Positions 19,446 to 28,834 of a stretch of 39,437 nt of DNA are shown piece after piece. Position numbers and translations under genes: made by a program. Source of the stretch: Bremia lactucae (Eukaryota; Oomycota; Peronosporomycetes; Peronosporales; Peronosporaceae); the NCBI RefSeq assembly GCF_004359215.1, contig NW_027152029.1, positions 655,957 through 695,393 of the forward strand. The letters run 5' to 3'. The notes beneath the pieces are model-generated. The model was not told the DNA's origin and ran no database searches. It worked only from the letters and a program-made list of their open reading frames with translations. How positions within the stretch are numbered: position 1 is the stretch's first letter; each line of letters begins with the position of its first letter.

Positions 19446-20440
19446 TTATCGATAAAATCGATGTAACCTTGCACTTACGCCATTTACAAGCGTACGTACT
19501 TGCTCACTCGTGTCACTTCGTGAATGTATACACGCTTCGTGTCCATCCTGTCTTGGAGTGGAGACAATACGCCTCATAGAGGCCGGGACATTCACGTCCC
19601 CGAATTTTCCAGCCTGTATTGGTTCTATACAAGACATGGTGTCTAATTTGACATTCGACAAGGAGTTAGGTAACTCAACTTCCTTATCCAGCGAACGTTT
19701 ACGTGTCGCTTCACGTGCATTTGGAGGGTTTGACCCAAGATGCCCTGGCGAATCGCCAATAGTGTCACTACGACAGTCAGTATGGTGCCACCTCCGCCAA
19801 CCATACTCGGTGGACTTAGAAGTGCCACTCCGCGCATCCCAGGGATATTACACCCTTAATAATTCGGCCTTAGGCCATTAATGCTTCCAGCGTTCAGTGA
19901 ATCGTTATTTCATTGAGTGTCACTCGACAGAGTACGTGCCGTTCCACTTCCTTCTTCTAGGTCGGGCTCAGAATTAATATTTTTAATATGGAAGTTTTTA
20001 AACTCATACATTCCAATGTCTAAAACACTGACATACTCAGTCAATGATTCGCGCCAATAGCGCTCGTGTTGCCTAGCAAAGGTGGGTTCATGACTCTCCG
20101 AACCTTTGCTAGGAAAATTGCGCGTGGCATTTAAATTTTTAAACCTCCAATCGATCCATGGCTCATGGTGTTTTAGCCAGTCCATACCAAGGCTAAGGTC
20201 ATATCTCGAATCCAAATCAAGGACGAGACAGCGTTCCATACTGTCAAAGTCCAGAAACTTTATACCTAAGTTCAATGGAACTTTGGGAACAGTGACACGA
20301 GTCCCAGTCGTTCAGCGAACAGTGATTGTATCACCTTCATGCGCTTTAAGCGCCTCAACGTATTGTTGACTTCCTTCAAGGGAAAGGCGTCGAGCATAAT
20401 TGCAAGACGCTCTTGAGTCAATTAAAATTTCCCACGGTTA
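19446..20440 (-). pseudogene. Retropepsin and linker of deletion-derivative element (copy 2)
   Basis: Minus strand. It contains the whole protease: the active-site triplet at 20408-20419 reads D-S-R-A, where element A has D-S-G-A, so the catalytic Gly is replaced by Arg through one transition. The same TGA after the DT motif as in element A follows, then SRYDLSLGMDWLKHHEPWIDW. The linker ends at the SARLHRFYR deletion junction (about 19480). Confidence 0.82.
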
Positions 20441-20970
20441 TCAAAGCCCTTTACAGTCGCTTGAGCAGCCAGGCTTGTACTCTCGCCCCGTGCCATTAAG
20501 CACCGAGCTAATTGGGGCTAGGTTCTGTTTATTCTCACTCCTTGAGGTTCGACAGAGCCTAGGTCTTCCCCAGTAGGGCGCTCCGCACCTACTGGGTATT
20601 AACGTTTTCCCGCACCGTACCAGATCTCTGGTATAGGTTGGAGTTGGAGCTCTTTCGAGCTTTACGCGATTTCGTAGGGGACAGGCCGGACGTATATATT
20701 TCGTGCTTCCGCACATATAACATTTACGGATGGTCTTATGCTGTTCCATAGAAAAGCATCTTCTCCTTCCTCAACGAGGCTTAGATTCATGGGTTCCGGT
20801 CTATTAGACGGAACTCATGTGCTCGAAGAGCTTGTTTGGTAAACATGCGTGCTAACGGGAGCAGACTGAAAGTCGAACTGAGCGCGTAGCGCTATGGCAC
20901 CTGCCTCTTCGAAAGTAGCAGGATGAGATCGGAATAATTTCGTCCGGGCAACGCCCTCATTGAGACCCCC
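20441..20970 (-). pseudogene. Gag capsid end and nucleocapsid zinc knuckle
   Basis: Minus strand. Near 20955-20870 is the C-terminal capsid signature of Ty3/gypsy Gag: LNEGVARTKLFRSHPATFEE followed by AGAIALRAQFDFQ. Further on, at 20749-20700, KCYMCGSTKYIRPACP is a nucleocapsid zinc knuckle spaced CX2CX4(Y)X4C, with Tyr where the zinc-binding His should be. The protease follows. This order fixes the element as gag-PR on the minus strand. A stop near 20820 breaks the capsid frame. Confidence 0.75.
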
Positions 20971-20999
20971 CCCCACATATAGATTTTACGACAATTGCT

Positions 21000-21265
21000 T
21001 CTTGCACCTGGTCTTGATGCATAGATTGACTACGAGTGTTACCAGGTGTAGCGGAGATACCCCGCTCTAAAGCCAGAAGAAGACATTCAGACTCAGAGAG
21101 TCGCTTAGTTCTATTGAACTAATGGGTTTAACAACTCAGGGAGTCGTACAAGCTACTAAAGCTTAAGGAATCCTAGTTCAAGGGATTTAGGGGTTCGTCG
21201 AACCAAGTGGCAACTAGTGCTCAAGAGGATATACCTTAGAAAGGCTTCAATCTCTTACAGACAGA
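21000..21265 (+). repeat. Fragment of the 7.2-8.3 kb repeat
   Basis: 21045-21260 matches about 7815-8035 in direct orientation with scattered changes. It joins abruptly at CAGACTTATT (about 21262) to sequence matching 6605 onward, giving a chimeric order relative to the left copy. Confidence 0.75.
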
Positions 21266-21840
21266 CTTATTCGTCGCCATCTTGAATTTGGTCAAAATCA
21301 ATAATGCAAATTAAAACGGTATTTTGATTTAAATCATTAATGCAAATTACAGGGAAGACATAACAATCTTTCCTGTCGATTGAGACTGAAATCAACCAAT
21401 CAATAGAGCTAATGTCTTATTGCATCAATAATACCAAATTTGGTATTATTTGAACTGTTTAAGTCAAAATTAATAGAGATAATAATTTGTGCTCTTTTTG
21501 TTTCCTCTTATCAGGAAAAAATAATTGTTATTCTGTTTATAGGAAATAATACTTATGTAAATGGGTCACCCCGTTTCATCACCGCCATACTCGTTAGATA
21601 TTAGTACAATAAGCTCATTGGTAGATAGAAGAGTTACGCAGGAAACTAAAAAAAAAATTCAGTATTACTTTCCCTAATTCTAATCTTTTTTTAGTAGCTA
21701 AAGACCCTTTGCTACTTCGAGACCTTCCTATGTACCTGTGTACGTAAAGTTTCGATGCTCCTACACTGAAATCAGTGTGAGGTCAACTAGTACTTACCAG
21801 CACTAGTGAAAGGTGCGAATAGTCACATTTATTATTTTTT
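21266..21840 (+). repeat. Rearranged copy of the LTR-like region at 6605-7340
   Basis: 21266-21375 matches 6610-6725 in direct orientation, including the gag-like start MATNK on the minus strand (ATG near 21279). 21380-21560 matches the reverse complement of about 6770-7045. 21600-21840 matches 7110-7345 in direct orientation. The middle block is therefore flipped relative to its flanks. Confidence 0.7.
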
Positions 21841-22110
21841 TAATACACTTAGCTCAACATCGAAAATTCGTTTCTCGAAAGGTTTCAATACACATGCAGC
21901 TTCTCCATATAAACTCTTTTGCCATGCAAAAGTCACATGCTTACAGCTAAGAAAGACCAGCCGTGGCGCTGCATAACAAATGCAGATTCATCCTAGATAC
22001 CAAAACTATCATGCTAGCTTCGCGATGTTGCTTGTCGTTTTTTTCTTTTATTGGCACCAAAAGTGTTCGTCACGTCATACGCTATAAGCATTGAAAATAA
22101 GGCAGCGCAA

Positions 22111-23199
22111 CTACTCGTTCTGGTGAATCTTCGCAGCCAAAAAAAGTTTCTGAAACGACATTCCAGCGTAGCGATTTATGTGCTCACAGTACGTGTTCAT
22201 CTGCTTAGTGATAAGAAGTGACTCGAGACGCGAGGGCTGATTAACGGACTTAAAAAAGGCAGGGTCTTCCTCCGGCAAAAGGTCTTCGCCATTCTCACGT
22301 CGGATCTTATTCTCTTCACGCTGTTTGTTTTGCCAAAGCTGATAGGCAGCGCGCTGTTTTGATAATGCACGCTCATAGCCCTGAAATTTATAGTGCTCTT
22401 GTGCAAGCTCGTCCGCCCACAACGTCATGTTTTTTAGGCTACTCTCCAGGTAAGCATTCGTGGCCAGATCCAGGCGATCAAAACTGCTAAACGCAGCTTT
22501 ACCGCTCGACTGCTGCAGCCAGCACGTAATAATGTCAGAGTTGCGAATCACGACAGGAATCTCTTCAACAATTGTGGCCGAGCGAATATCAGACTTAGAA
22601 AAGCTCTCCTTGGTGAAGGATGAGCTCTTATAGGTTTCAATAAATGCCTTCGTAAGACGCAGGGCACGAAGACTCAGCGAACCTTTGGATGTCTCGGCGG
22701 AGTCGTAAATAAGGCAAATAGCATTCGGACCGAGAGACTTCTGATATTGATATTGGTGCTCGATAAATGAGGCAGAGCAAAATGTGCCCATAGCTACGGA
22801 CTGATACCAGCCTACTATATTGTTGTCCATGCCCACCTCACGCAAACTTTTCAACATGTCGAGCTGGTATTCATCAGCTTCCTTCTTGCGATCACTACTG
22901 GGTGGCGACGGGATGCTGTTGGTCACCTCTAGCACCTGATCAGTGTCCACACCAAGCAGCGATCCAGCCACGCTACCTGGAAGGCTTTCGTGGCAGTGTT
23001 TGATGACCTGTAAAAGCGCTACACCCTCTAGCGCCACGCTCGTCACAAGCGCCACGCCTTGAAAGACATCGAAAGCATCGGAAGAATCGGGAGAGGGTGT
23101 TTGAAATGTAGCTGCGGACAAAGAGGACGAATCATCAGCTGCCACTGTGGTAGCAGGCATCCGCGTAGGTGTCGGAGACGTCTCAAGACCCCACGCCAT
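22111..23199 (-). CDS. EIF3H: Eukaryotic translation initiation factor 3 subunit H
   Basis: eIF3h is one of the two MPN-domain subunits of eIF3, the scaffold that brings the 40S subunit, initiator tRNA and mRNA together in the cytoplasm. The single-exon product has 362 residues (human 352). After a Ser/Thr/Pro-rich N-terminus of about 45 residues comes the MPN fold: GVALLQVIKHCHES, GSLLGVDTDQVLEVTNSIP, and the hallmark VGWYQSVAMGTFCSASFIEH, ICLIYDSAETSKGSLSLRAL. It lacks a JAMM metalloprotease motif, as expected for eIF3h. The C-terminal part has SLKNMTLWADEL, a basic coiled coil (YQLWQNKQREENKIRREN), LLPEEDPAFFK and RLESLLITKQMNTYCEHINR, all conserved in the family. Divergent from MRT4 with 160 bp between the start codons. 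Confidence 0.96.
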   Translation of the reverse strand: MAWGLETSPTPTRMPATTVAADDSSSLSAATFQTPSPDSSDAFDVFQGVALVTSVALEGVALLQVIKHCHESLPGSVAGSLLGVDTDQVLEVTNSIPSPPSSDRKKEADEYQLDMLKSLREVGMDNNIVGWYQSVAMGTFCSASFIEHQYQYQKSLGPNAICLIYDSAETSKGSLSLRALRLTKAFIETYKSSSFTKESFSKSDIRSATIVEEIPVVIRNSDIITCWLQQSSGKAAFSSFDRLDLATNAYLESSLKNMTLWADELAQEHYKFQGYERALSKQRAAYQLWQNKQREENKIRRENGEDLLPEEDPAFFKSVNQPSRLESLLITKQMNTYCEHINRYAGMSFQKLFLAAKIHQNE

Positions 23200-23359
23200 G
23201 GGTTTTTCGTGTTTCTCTTATAAACGACTGGTTAAGAGGTCAGCAAATCTATTTGGCAATAGGTAGGTGTAGGGCCTGAAGACCAGTTTGACGTTTTGAC
23301 TGGATGAAAAGGAGGTGATACAAGCGTTGGTGGGGACAGAAATCACAACGAAAGTCGCT
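23200..23359. promoter_or_regulatory. Shared divergent promoter spacer, eIF3h and MRT4
   Basis: 160 bp separates the two opposed start codons, so it must hold both 5' leaders and core promoters. I see no clear TATA box or oomycete initiator match. Confidence 0.5.
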
Positions 23360-24064
23360 ATGCCCAAGTCCAAGAGACAACGCACGAAGCCATTAACGAA
23401 GGCCAACAAGAAAGGCAACGAGCTGAAAAAAAGTGTGGTGGATGCCATTCGCAATGCAGTGAACACATATGATTCGATTTTCGTTTTCACTTTTCAGAAT
23501 ATGCGCTCCAATCACTTCAAGGACGTTCGTATGGAATTCAAGGATAGCCGATTTTTTCTTGGAAAGAACAAGGTTATGAAGCTTGCATTGGGCCGTTCAA
23601 AGGAGGAGGAATACGCTCAAAATCTACATTGTCTTTCTAATGACGTGAGCGGCAATACCGGCTTGCTGTTTACGAGCAAACCGTATGACGAGGTCACCAC
23701 CTACTTTGCAAAGCTTTCAATTCGCGACTTTCCGCGCTCTGGCTTTGTAGCAACCGAGACAGTCAGCATCCCTGAAGGTCCACTTTCACAGTTCACCGGT
23801 AGCATGCTCGAGTCGCTACGTGGCCTAGGGCTTCCTGTTGACCTAAGGAAAGGCACTATCGTGCTTAGTCAGAATTACACCATATGTAAGGCTGGACAAT
23901 CACTTACACCTGAACAGGCAAAATTGCTGGTACACTTTGACCGCAAAATGGCCGACTTTAAGCTGGTCTTGCTGAGTGGTTGGTCCAATGACAAATACCG
24001 GCGGATTGCGGTCGAAAGCGCAGATCTCTCAGGCGAAGGTGACACGGAAGACGAGATTATGTAA
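23360..24064 (+). CDS. MRT4: mRNA turnover protein 4 homologue (60S assembly factor)
   Basis: MRT4 is a nucleolar paralogue of ribosomal protein P0 that holds the P0 site on pre-60S particles until stalk assembly. The 234-residue product starts MPKSKRQRTKPLTKANKKG, the family's conserved basic N-terminus, so I prefer this ATG to one 45 bp upstream that would add 15 unconserved residues. It continues DAIRNAVNTYDSIFVFTFQN, MRSNHFKDVRMEFKDSRFFL, GKNKVMKLALGR, GNTGLLFTSKP, FVATETVSIPEGPL, SMLESLRGLGLPVDL and an acidic tail (GEGDTEDEIM). The P1/P2-binding tail of P0 is absent, as in MRT4. Single exon, convergent with the epimerase gene (175 bp between stops). Confidence 0.95.
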   Translation: MPKSKRQRTKPLTKANKKGNELKKSVVDAIRNAVNTYDSIFVFTFQNMRSNHFKDVRMEFKDSRFFLGKNKVMKLALGRSKEEEYAQNLHCLSNDVSGNTGLLFTSKPYDEVTTYFAKLSIRDFPRSGFVATETVSIPEGPLSQFTGSMLESLRGLGLPVDLRKGTIVLSQNYTICKAGQSLTPEQAKLLVHFDRKMADFKLVLLSGWSNDKYRRIAVESADLSGEGDTEDEIM

Positions 24065-24239
24065 TTGAAGTGTATCGCTAGGCGCTGAAACCAGTAATGC
24101 ATCGCTTGTTTCCATTTAGTTAATGCGTAGCAGTGTGCTACCTAAGGTATACTTCTTTGCCATTGTCTATGCATTCCAGATAATAAACTTGTTTTTTTAA
24201 GAGGCGACATCTATGTTGCTTTAGCTCGCCTTAATTTTT

Positions 24240-24938
24240 CTACAGTTTAGTTAGCTGGTCTTTTGTTTTGCCGTTACCATGCGTCTCTACGCTGTGTCGT
24301 AGCTGCAAAATGATAGCCTTCGGGTCCGCTGCTTTGAAGACAGAGCTTCCTGCTACAATCATATTGGCACCAGCTTTGGCGGCTGCATCAATCGTCGACG
24401 GGCTTAGGCCGCCATCAACCTCGATATCCAGTGTAGGGTACTTTGCACGGATAGTCCACACCTTAGGCATCATATCGGCCATGAAGCTTTGACCGCCAAA
24501 GCCAGGCTCCACAGTCATAACAAGCACCATGTCGACGAGCTCCACGTACGGAAAGGCAGCTTCGGCGCTGGTACCCGGTTTAATGGCCAAACCAACCTTC
24601 ATTCCAGCTTCGCGAATTTGCTTGATAAGGGCCACAGGATCTTGCGTTGCCTCTAAATGAAAAGTAAATTGATTGCCACCGGCGGCTGCAATATCGGTTA
24701 TCCACTGCTCAGGCTTAGAAACCATCATGTGGCAGTCAAAATAAGCCTTAGTGTGAGGGCGCAGGGACTTGATGACAGGCGGTCCCCACGATATGTTTGG
24801 CACAAAGTGCCCGTCCATCACATCCAGATGCAAGTAGTCCGCACCTGCAGCTGTCACTTTGAGAGACTCATCCTTAAGGCACGAAAGATCAGACGCCAGC
24901 AACGATGGACCAATCTTGCATACGCAGCTATGGCACAT
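24240..24938 (-). CDS. RPE: Ribulose-phosphate 3-epimerase
   Basis: Interconverts ribulose-5-phosphate and xylulose-5-phosphate in the pentose phosphate pathway, a metal-dependent TIM barrel of the cytosol. The 232-residue product (human 228) begins [20 protein letters not shown]; a non-ATG extension to 24959 is discounted. Metal-binding His and Asp are in [14 protein letters not shown], a third ligand in the [11 protein letters not shown] block, and the catalytic/ligand Asp in [11 protein letters not shown]. The phosphate-binding loops ([25 protein letters not shown]) are intact. No intron seen. It diverges from the MRPS33 gene with only 96 bp between start codons, and its partner enzyme ribose-5-phosphate isomerase is encoded about 4 kb away. 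Confidence 0.96.
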   Translation of the reverse strand: MCHSCVCKIGPSLLASDLSCLKDESLKVTAAGADYLHLDVMDGHFVPNISWGPPVIKSLRPHTKAYFDCHMMVSKPEQWITDIAAAGGNQFTFHLEATQDPVALIKQIREAGMKVGLAIKPGTSAEAAFPYVELVDMVLVMTVEPGFGGQSFMADMMPKVWTIRAKYPTLDIEVDGGLSPSTIDAAAKAGANMIVAGSSVFKAADPKAIILQLRHSVETHGNGKTKDQLTKL

Positions 24939-25034
24939 ATTTTTAACAATGTCTAACAAGATGATTTAAAATTTGCGAATTTTCGAAACGTAAGAAATAT
25001 AAGGAGCAAGTGATTTGAAAGCCACCTCCACAGA
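24939..25034. promoter_or_regulatory. Short divergent spacer, RPE and MRPS33
   Basis: Only 96 bp separates the opposed start codons, which implies a bidirectional promoter or overlapping 5' leaders. No specific element recognised. Confidence 0.4.
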
Positions 25035-25307
25035 ATGTCGACCTCCAAACACATCGCGGAATTGAGCTGCAAGATCTTCCAGCGCCTTCCACAGCGCAAT
25101 ATTCCGTCAGGCAATAAGATTATAAGCAAGCAGCTCAAAGGTGACAAGGTCGCCTCTTGGTTTAAGAAGCCTCTCCTGCTTCGACTTGGCGGGGATGACC
25201 CCAACTTTGAGATTCTGAACGAGGAACGTCTAGGCAAGCTCGATCAGATGAAGCGGCGGGGCAAGGCTATCCCCAAGAAGGGGGCTGGCAAGCGATCCAA
25301 GAAGTAG
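25035..25307 (+). CDS. MRPS33: Mitochondrial ribosomal protein S33 family
   Basis: Small-subunit protein of the mitochondrial ribosome. The 90-residue product is in the family size range (human about 106). The call rests on the basic C-terminus RLGKLDQMKRRGKAIPKKGA followed by GKRSKK, which matches the conserved (R)GKGxPKKGxGKR end of MRPS33/Rsm27, together with the N-terminal helix IAELSCKIFQRLPQ and the overall size and charge. No other domain. Function is inferred from family membership. Confidence 0.75.
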   Translation: MSTSKHIAELSCKIFQRLPQRNIPSGNKIISKQLKGDKVASWFKKPLLLRLGGDDPNFEILNEERLGKLDQMKRRGKAIPKKGAGKRSKK

Positions 25308-25544
25308 AGCTGTAGGTGACCCTACTTCTAATCGTTTAAATAGTAACGGAGGGGGAAGTGAATGTGTCTTTGCAGCAGTTTTCATGGTTACTTAGTTCTA
25401 GGGCAACATTATTGTGCTTTAACTATTTATTGGCTTAATTTTTTTTTGCTTCGGCATCTGTGTTAAGTGCGATTGAAATGTTTGTGTACCAGTCTTTGCG
25501 TGTCGCCAACCAATTTAGTTTTATTGCAAGAAACTTCGACAGCA

Positions 25545-25865
25545 ATGGGAGCGAACGGTCAAGCAGTTCAGACCATGAACAAGAAGAAGGTCAAGCTTCT
25601 CAACAAAAAGCGTGCTGCGCATCGCAACCAGAAGAAGGTGGCGGTACTGCAGAAAGGCAAGCGCTCAGTACTGCGTAAGCACAGACCATCCAAAAAAAAA
25701 CAGCAGAAGGATGCCAAGCGCAGTCGAATCTATGTAGAGAGTGAAAAGAACAAGCTCTTAAGCAGCGGTCTAATCACGAAGGAGGATATTGAGAAGATGG
25801 GGGCCGATAGAGGTGACGACTATGAGGTAGACACATGTGACTCCGCCATGCCCGTGGAGGATTAG
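25545..25865 (+). CDS. Small highly basic protein, unknown
   Basis: A 106-residue product from the ATG at 25545 (MGANGQAVQTMNKKKVKLLN). The frame is open 78 bp further up, but that part is hydrophobic and Cys-rich and looks like leader sequence. Residues 11-62 are almost all Lys, Arg, Gln, Asn and Leu (KKVKLLNKKRAAHRNQKK, KHRPSKKKQQKDAKRSR). The C-terminal third turns acidic (LLSSGLITKEDIEKMGADRG, EVDTCDSAMPVED). The composition suggests a nucleolar or RNA-binding protein, in keeping with neighbours in ribosome assembly, but no family is recognised. Probably a real gene: the basic/acidic layout and lack of overlap argue against chance. Confidence 0.6.
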   Translation: MGANGQAVQTMNKKKVKLLNKKRAAHRNQKKVAVLQKGKRSVLRKHRPSKKKQQKDAKRSRIYVESEKNKLLSSGLITKEDIEKMGADRGDDYEVDTCDSAMPVED

Positions 25866-26829
25866 GTGCATCGTTATGAATATAATAATTTTGTGGAATA
25901 TCTCATTTAATTTGATAGAACAATTTTGCGTTTGCCAGATTTCATTCGATGTGAACGCTGGTGCAAGAGTCATCTGCAGATGCAACAATACCTTCCCATA
26001 TCGATATCGATAAATTTTAAATGTAGTAAAACTTGTTACCTACAAACGGCCACATAGAGGTATTCAAAGAAGCATCTTAGAAACAAATTAACCTGGCTAA
26101 ATTCACTACTTAGAATTAAACAACAAATTGGAGACTAAGTCTTTATATTTTATTTTGCATACCTACAAATGACTTTTACAAGGTAAACTAGCAAACTCCG
26201 TTTATATGTAGAGATTAAGAGCGGGCATGTAGCACTATGAGACAGGTCACACAGAAAATGGACCTTTTAGCTTGCTTCAAAATGCTTACCTATTTATGTT
26301 GTGTAGTCCACACTAGGGATAGAATCCCTTCATTATTGATATCAGTAATACTTCATTAGTTTTGTGAGGTTGACTCGTGGCAGCAACCAAAAAGTGATTA
26401 GGCGGTAGCTCTAACTTCAGAATAAAGGTCTAAAAAATGCAATGCACACTGATAACAGGGGATTTTGCGTATAAAAATAATACAATGTTCAGTAACACCT
26501 TTTGATCTAAGCGTTCCGTGTCTTCCGGAGCCTGGGGCAGTGATCGGTAGGAGTTAAAAGCCTTCCAAAGGCACATCCTCTCGGGAAGTAGTTGCGTGTT
26601 ATTCCACGAACCACTCTGTAACAGGGCTAAAACGCCCGTCATCAGCTTACACGAAACGCTTGAGGAAGCTTCCAGCCCAAGTTTTAGTTTTCAATAAAGA
26701 AAATTAAACTCGCACTCGTTTTACGAGGATTTATTATCGTACTAAGTGCGACCGTGTTCCCGCCTTTCGGGGACCACTCATTTATCATTGGTCCATATTG
26801 ATTCTTTAGGCCCCTGGTAATGAACCAAT
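25866..26829. other. AT-rich intergenic sequence, no gene recognised
   Basis: Only short unconvincing frames. About 26520-26700 shows weak similarity in layout to the 38.6-38.8 kb repeat (TGATC-GTA-GAG followed by AAGCCTT), possibly an old diverged copy. Confidence 0.5.
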
Positions 26830-27443
26830 AATAAAATGTTACGCTGTGCCCAATATTCGGGCACAGCACCTGCCTACAAATGAAATTATTTACTTTGTTT
26901 GTATTAATCACCCCTTCTCAACTATCACCAACCGTGAGTGCTCGACTGTCGAAACTCTAACACTCACGACCAAAGCATACGATGACGAAGCGCACATCCT
27001 ACTACCCCACAGCACTCCCGGGCACCATCAGCGGGAGTGCAACCATCCACGTGATGGACCAACAATTCATCCCTTTGGCGCTGAACGACTTGTCCGGAGC
27101 TCATGCTCCGGATTCACTTCCAACGATGCAGGATTACTTTCGCCATTTTTCCGGTTAACGCAGAAATAGTCTTGAAAACATTGCGTACCACGCTTTGCAA
27201 AGTTCTTGGTGTGCACTTATCCGGCATTAGAACCGGATGCTCGATAATGGATGAAGCCTTCCACATGGCTTGCCAATCGAGAAGATCATCGCGCCGACCA
27301 CTCTATCGGCGCATTCCGCGAAAAGAATGCGAGAACGCTTAGAATGAGGACCCGAGTCTGCTATGTCCACGTCAACGAGGGATGCCACGAGCAAGCCTGG
27401 ATCGGAAAGTACGAGCGCAGTCTGTACGAACGGCGGACTGCAT
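26830..27443 (+). pseudogene. Hairpin-rich retroelement remnant, possibly gag
   Basis: Begins with TGTTACGCTGTGCCC at about 26836, resembling an LTR edge. A + frame starting at an ATG near 27052 reads MDQQFIPLALNDLSGAHAPD and SLPTMQDYFRHFSG before a stop. It looks coding but has no recognised domain. Perfect hairpins are dense (26933-26968, 27012-27040, 27093-27112, 27219-27238, 27291-27312). I infer a gag-like leftover of the adjoining chromovirus. Confidence 0.35.
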
Positions 27444-27990
27444 TTATTCGTGCTGCGCCTCGCTGGCGTCTCCACTCTCGGCAGCGTAGTCAACCTTCGC
27501 TGAATGCCCAGCGCAGGGCGGCGACACATTCGTCTGTCCATCCTGTCGCGCGCTTCTCGTCGAGGTCCCGTTTTTGAGGCTGTGGTGATACAGGTTCATC
27601 ACGACGTTCTCGTTTTCGGCATCGCTTGTATTCTCACCGCCGTGAACCACGACAAACCTCCTGTTCTTCACGTCTTGGGTCGTCATACCCTTCTCGTTCA
27701 CCACGACAACATTCACGTCTTGGGTCGTCATACCCTTCTCGTTCACCACGACAACATTCACGTCTGTGATCGTATCGGGAGTAGTCCGACTTCATGGACT
27801 CATATGCCCTAACAACGTCTGGAACGTCGCGGAGAAGCGAGGAATGCGGCTCCCACGTATCCTGCTCAGGTGGGAACCCAAGCCAGCGTAAACGATAGTT
27901 GCGCGCGGTTGGAACCGTGCGCATCTCATTAACCGACGGTGTTACTTCGCGGGGAGGGTCTTCACGACCCACAATACGATCCACGGTCTA
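27444..27990 (-). pseudogene. Chromodomain with repeat-bearing tail (element 3)
   Basis: Minus strand. VDRIVGREDPPREV, then NYRLRWLGFPPEQDTWEPHS and SLLRDVPDVVRAYE, is a chromodomain with the W-x-GF-...-TWEP signature at about 27980-27790. The tail is a basic, Cys- and Arg-rich stretch in which a 15-residue unit is repeated in frame because of the 45-bp DNA repeat at 27669-27766. The integrase upstream is missing, so this is the 3' end of a chromovirus pol. A different lineage from elements 1, 2 and A is likely, as the chromodomain differs clearly. Confidence 0.75.
27669..27766 (+). repeat. 45-bp tandem repeat, two full units and a partial third
   Basis: Units start at 27669, 27714 and 27759 with CACGTCT; the first two are identical over 45 bp (CACGTCTTGGGTCGTCATAC...). 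45 is a multiple of three, so the chromodomain-tail frame stays open. Confidence 0.92.
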
Positions 27991-28238
27991 GCGAACTTAT
28001 TCTTCTGCATCCAAAAGCGGTGGTGCGCCCTCGCGATGGCAATGCTGGCGTCCTGGTAGTCCAGGCCGATGTTGATGAGACTGCGAACAAGGCTGCCGAC
28101 GCTCAGTTGGAAGCTGAGGCTGCTCTCGAGCGTGCTGCACAGGCGGAAAGGAGACAGCGAGTGAGATCCCGCATTCGAATTCCAAATTGCTCGACGGGTG
28201 AGGAAACTGGAAAGCCAGCTACTCGGTCATGCGCATAC
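27990..28238 (+). pseudogene. Charged coiled-coil reading frame next to LTR
   Basis: A + frame from about 27939 reads DETANKAADAQLEAEAALER, AAQAERRQRVRSRIRIP, a strongly helical Ala/Glu/Arg-rich segment typical of gag-like or accessory element proteins. It then runs into the LTR at 28239. The minus-strand alternative is low-complexity Gln/Pro-rich. Function unknown. Confidence 0.35.
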
Positions 28239-28689
28239 TGTAACGGGGCACTACGACTTGTACTGTTTCAGTACAAGTCCACTTCACACTGCTTCAGTTG
28301 TGAGTGGTGCCTTTCGTTAGGTGACGTTCACTGTACGTATAGAGGAAGACTTCTCTTAAGACAAGTTAACTTAAGAGGGTAAAATGAAAACTGTATTAAT
28401 ATAGTTAAGTGTCTCTTAATCTATCTTTGTAAATGTTGACTTAACTATAAACTAATACTAAACATGTAAATGAATTCTTATCTATCTTATCTTGTAACTC
28501 TCTTTGATTACTTCTACAGCTGATTAGTCTGCGGAATAAATAGACATAATGGTCTATACCTATTTATGGATAAGAATTCAGGACATTACTATATAAAGTA
28601 ATATCCTCCAAATATTATCTACCTTTTAGATAATATATTAATTAACAACCTTTAAGTGTTAATTTCATGTAACGATACACCCCGTTACA
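28239..28689. mobile_element. LTR, 451 bp
   Basis: Bounded by a perfect 10-bp inverted terminal repeat: TGTAACGGGG at 28239 and CCCCGTTACA at 28680-28689. The flanking 5-mers (CATAC and TCACC) differ, so it is one end of a larger or truncated element, not a clean solo LTR. It contains an 11-bp perfect hairpin at 28255-28279, plus others around 28350 and 28612-28636. Confidence 0.75.
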
Positions 28690-28834
28690 TCACCCCTCCC
28701 TTAAACGACAATCACTCTGAATGTCATTAGATGGAGTGGTCGCTAAATGACCACTTAATTTTTAAAATGTTTTTGATTGGTCAGATCCATCATTTTAAAT
28801 TCCATCGCATGAAGGAACAATTCATGCGGGGTGA

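Larger units (their letters stand above)
17352..20270. repeat. Near-identical 2.92-kb duplicate of 14431-17350
   Basis: Same order and content as 14431-17350 with a constant offset of 2921, dropping to 2920 after one T-run difference near 16101/19021. I found no other difference on reading both. Contents are the partial ELMO fragment, the + ORF continuation, chromodomain, integrase C-terminus, 140-bp repeat and protease. Probably an assembly artefact; if real, a very recent tandem duplication. Confidence 0.9.

Noticed and set aside
23218..23490. Minus-strand hydrophobic frame across the MRT4 start
   Set aside because: Overlaps the MRT4 CDS and the eIF3h-MRT4 promoter; no conservation evident.
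24939..24959. Seven-residue N-terminal extension of RPE
   Set aside because: It depends on a non-ATG start and is not conserved; ATG at 24938 gives the family length.
27227..27577. Overlapping frames on both strands near 27.2-27.6 kb
   Set aside because: Both are Arg/Ser-rich without motifs. Open frames here are favoured by GC-rich palindromic sequence.
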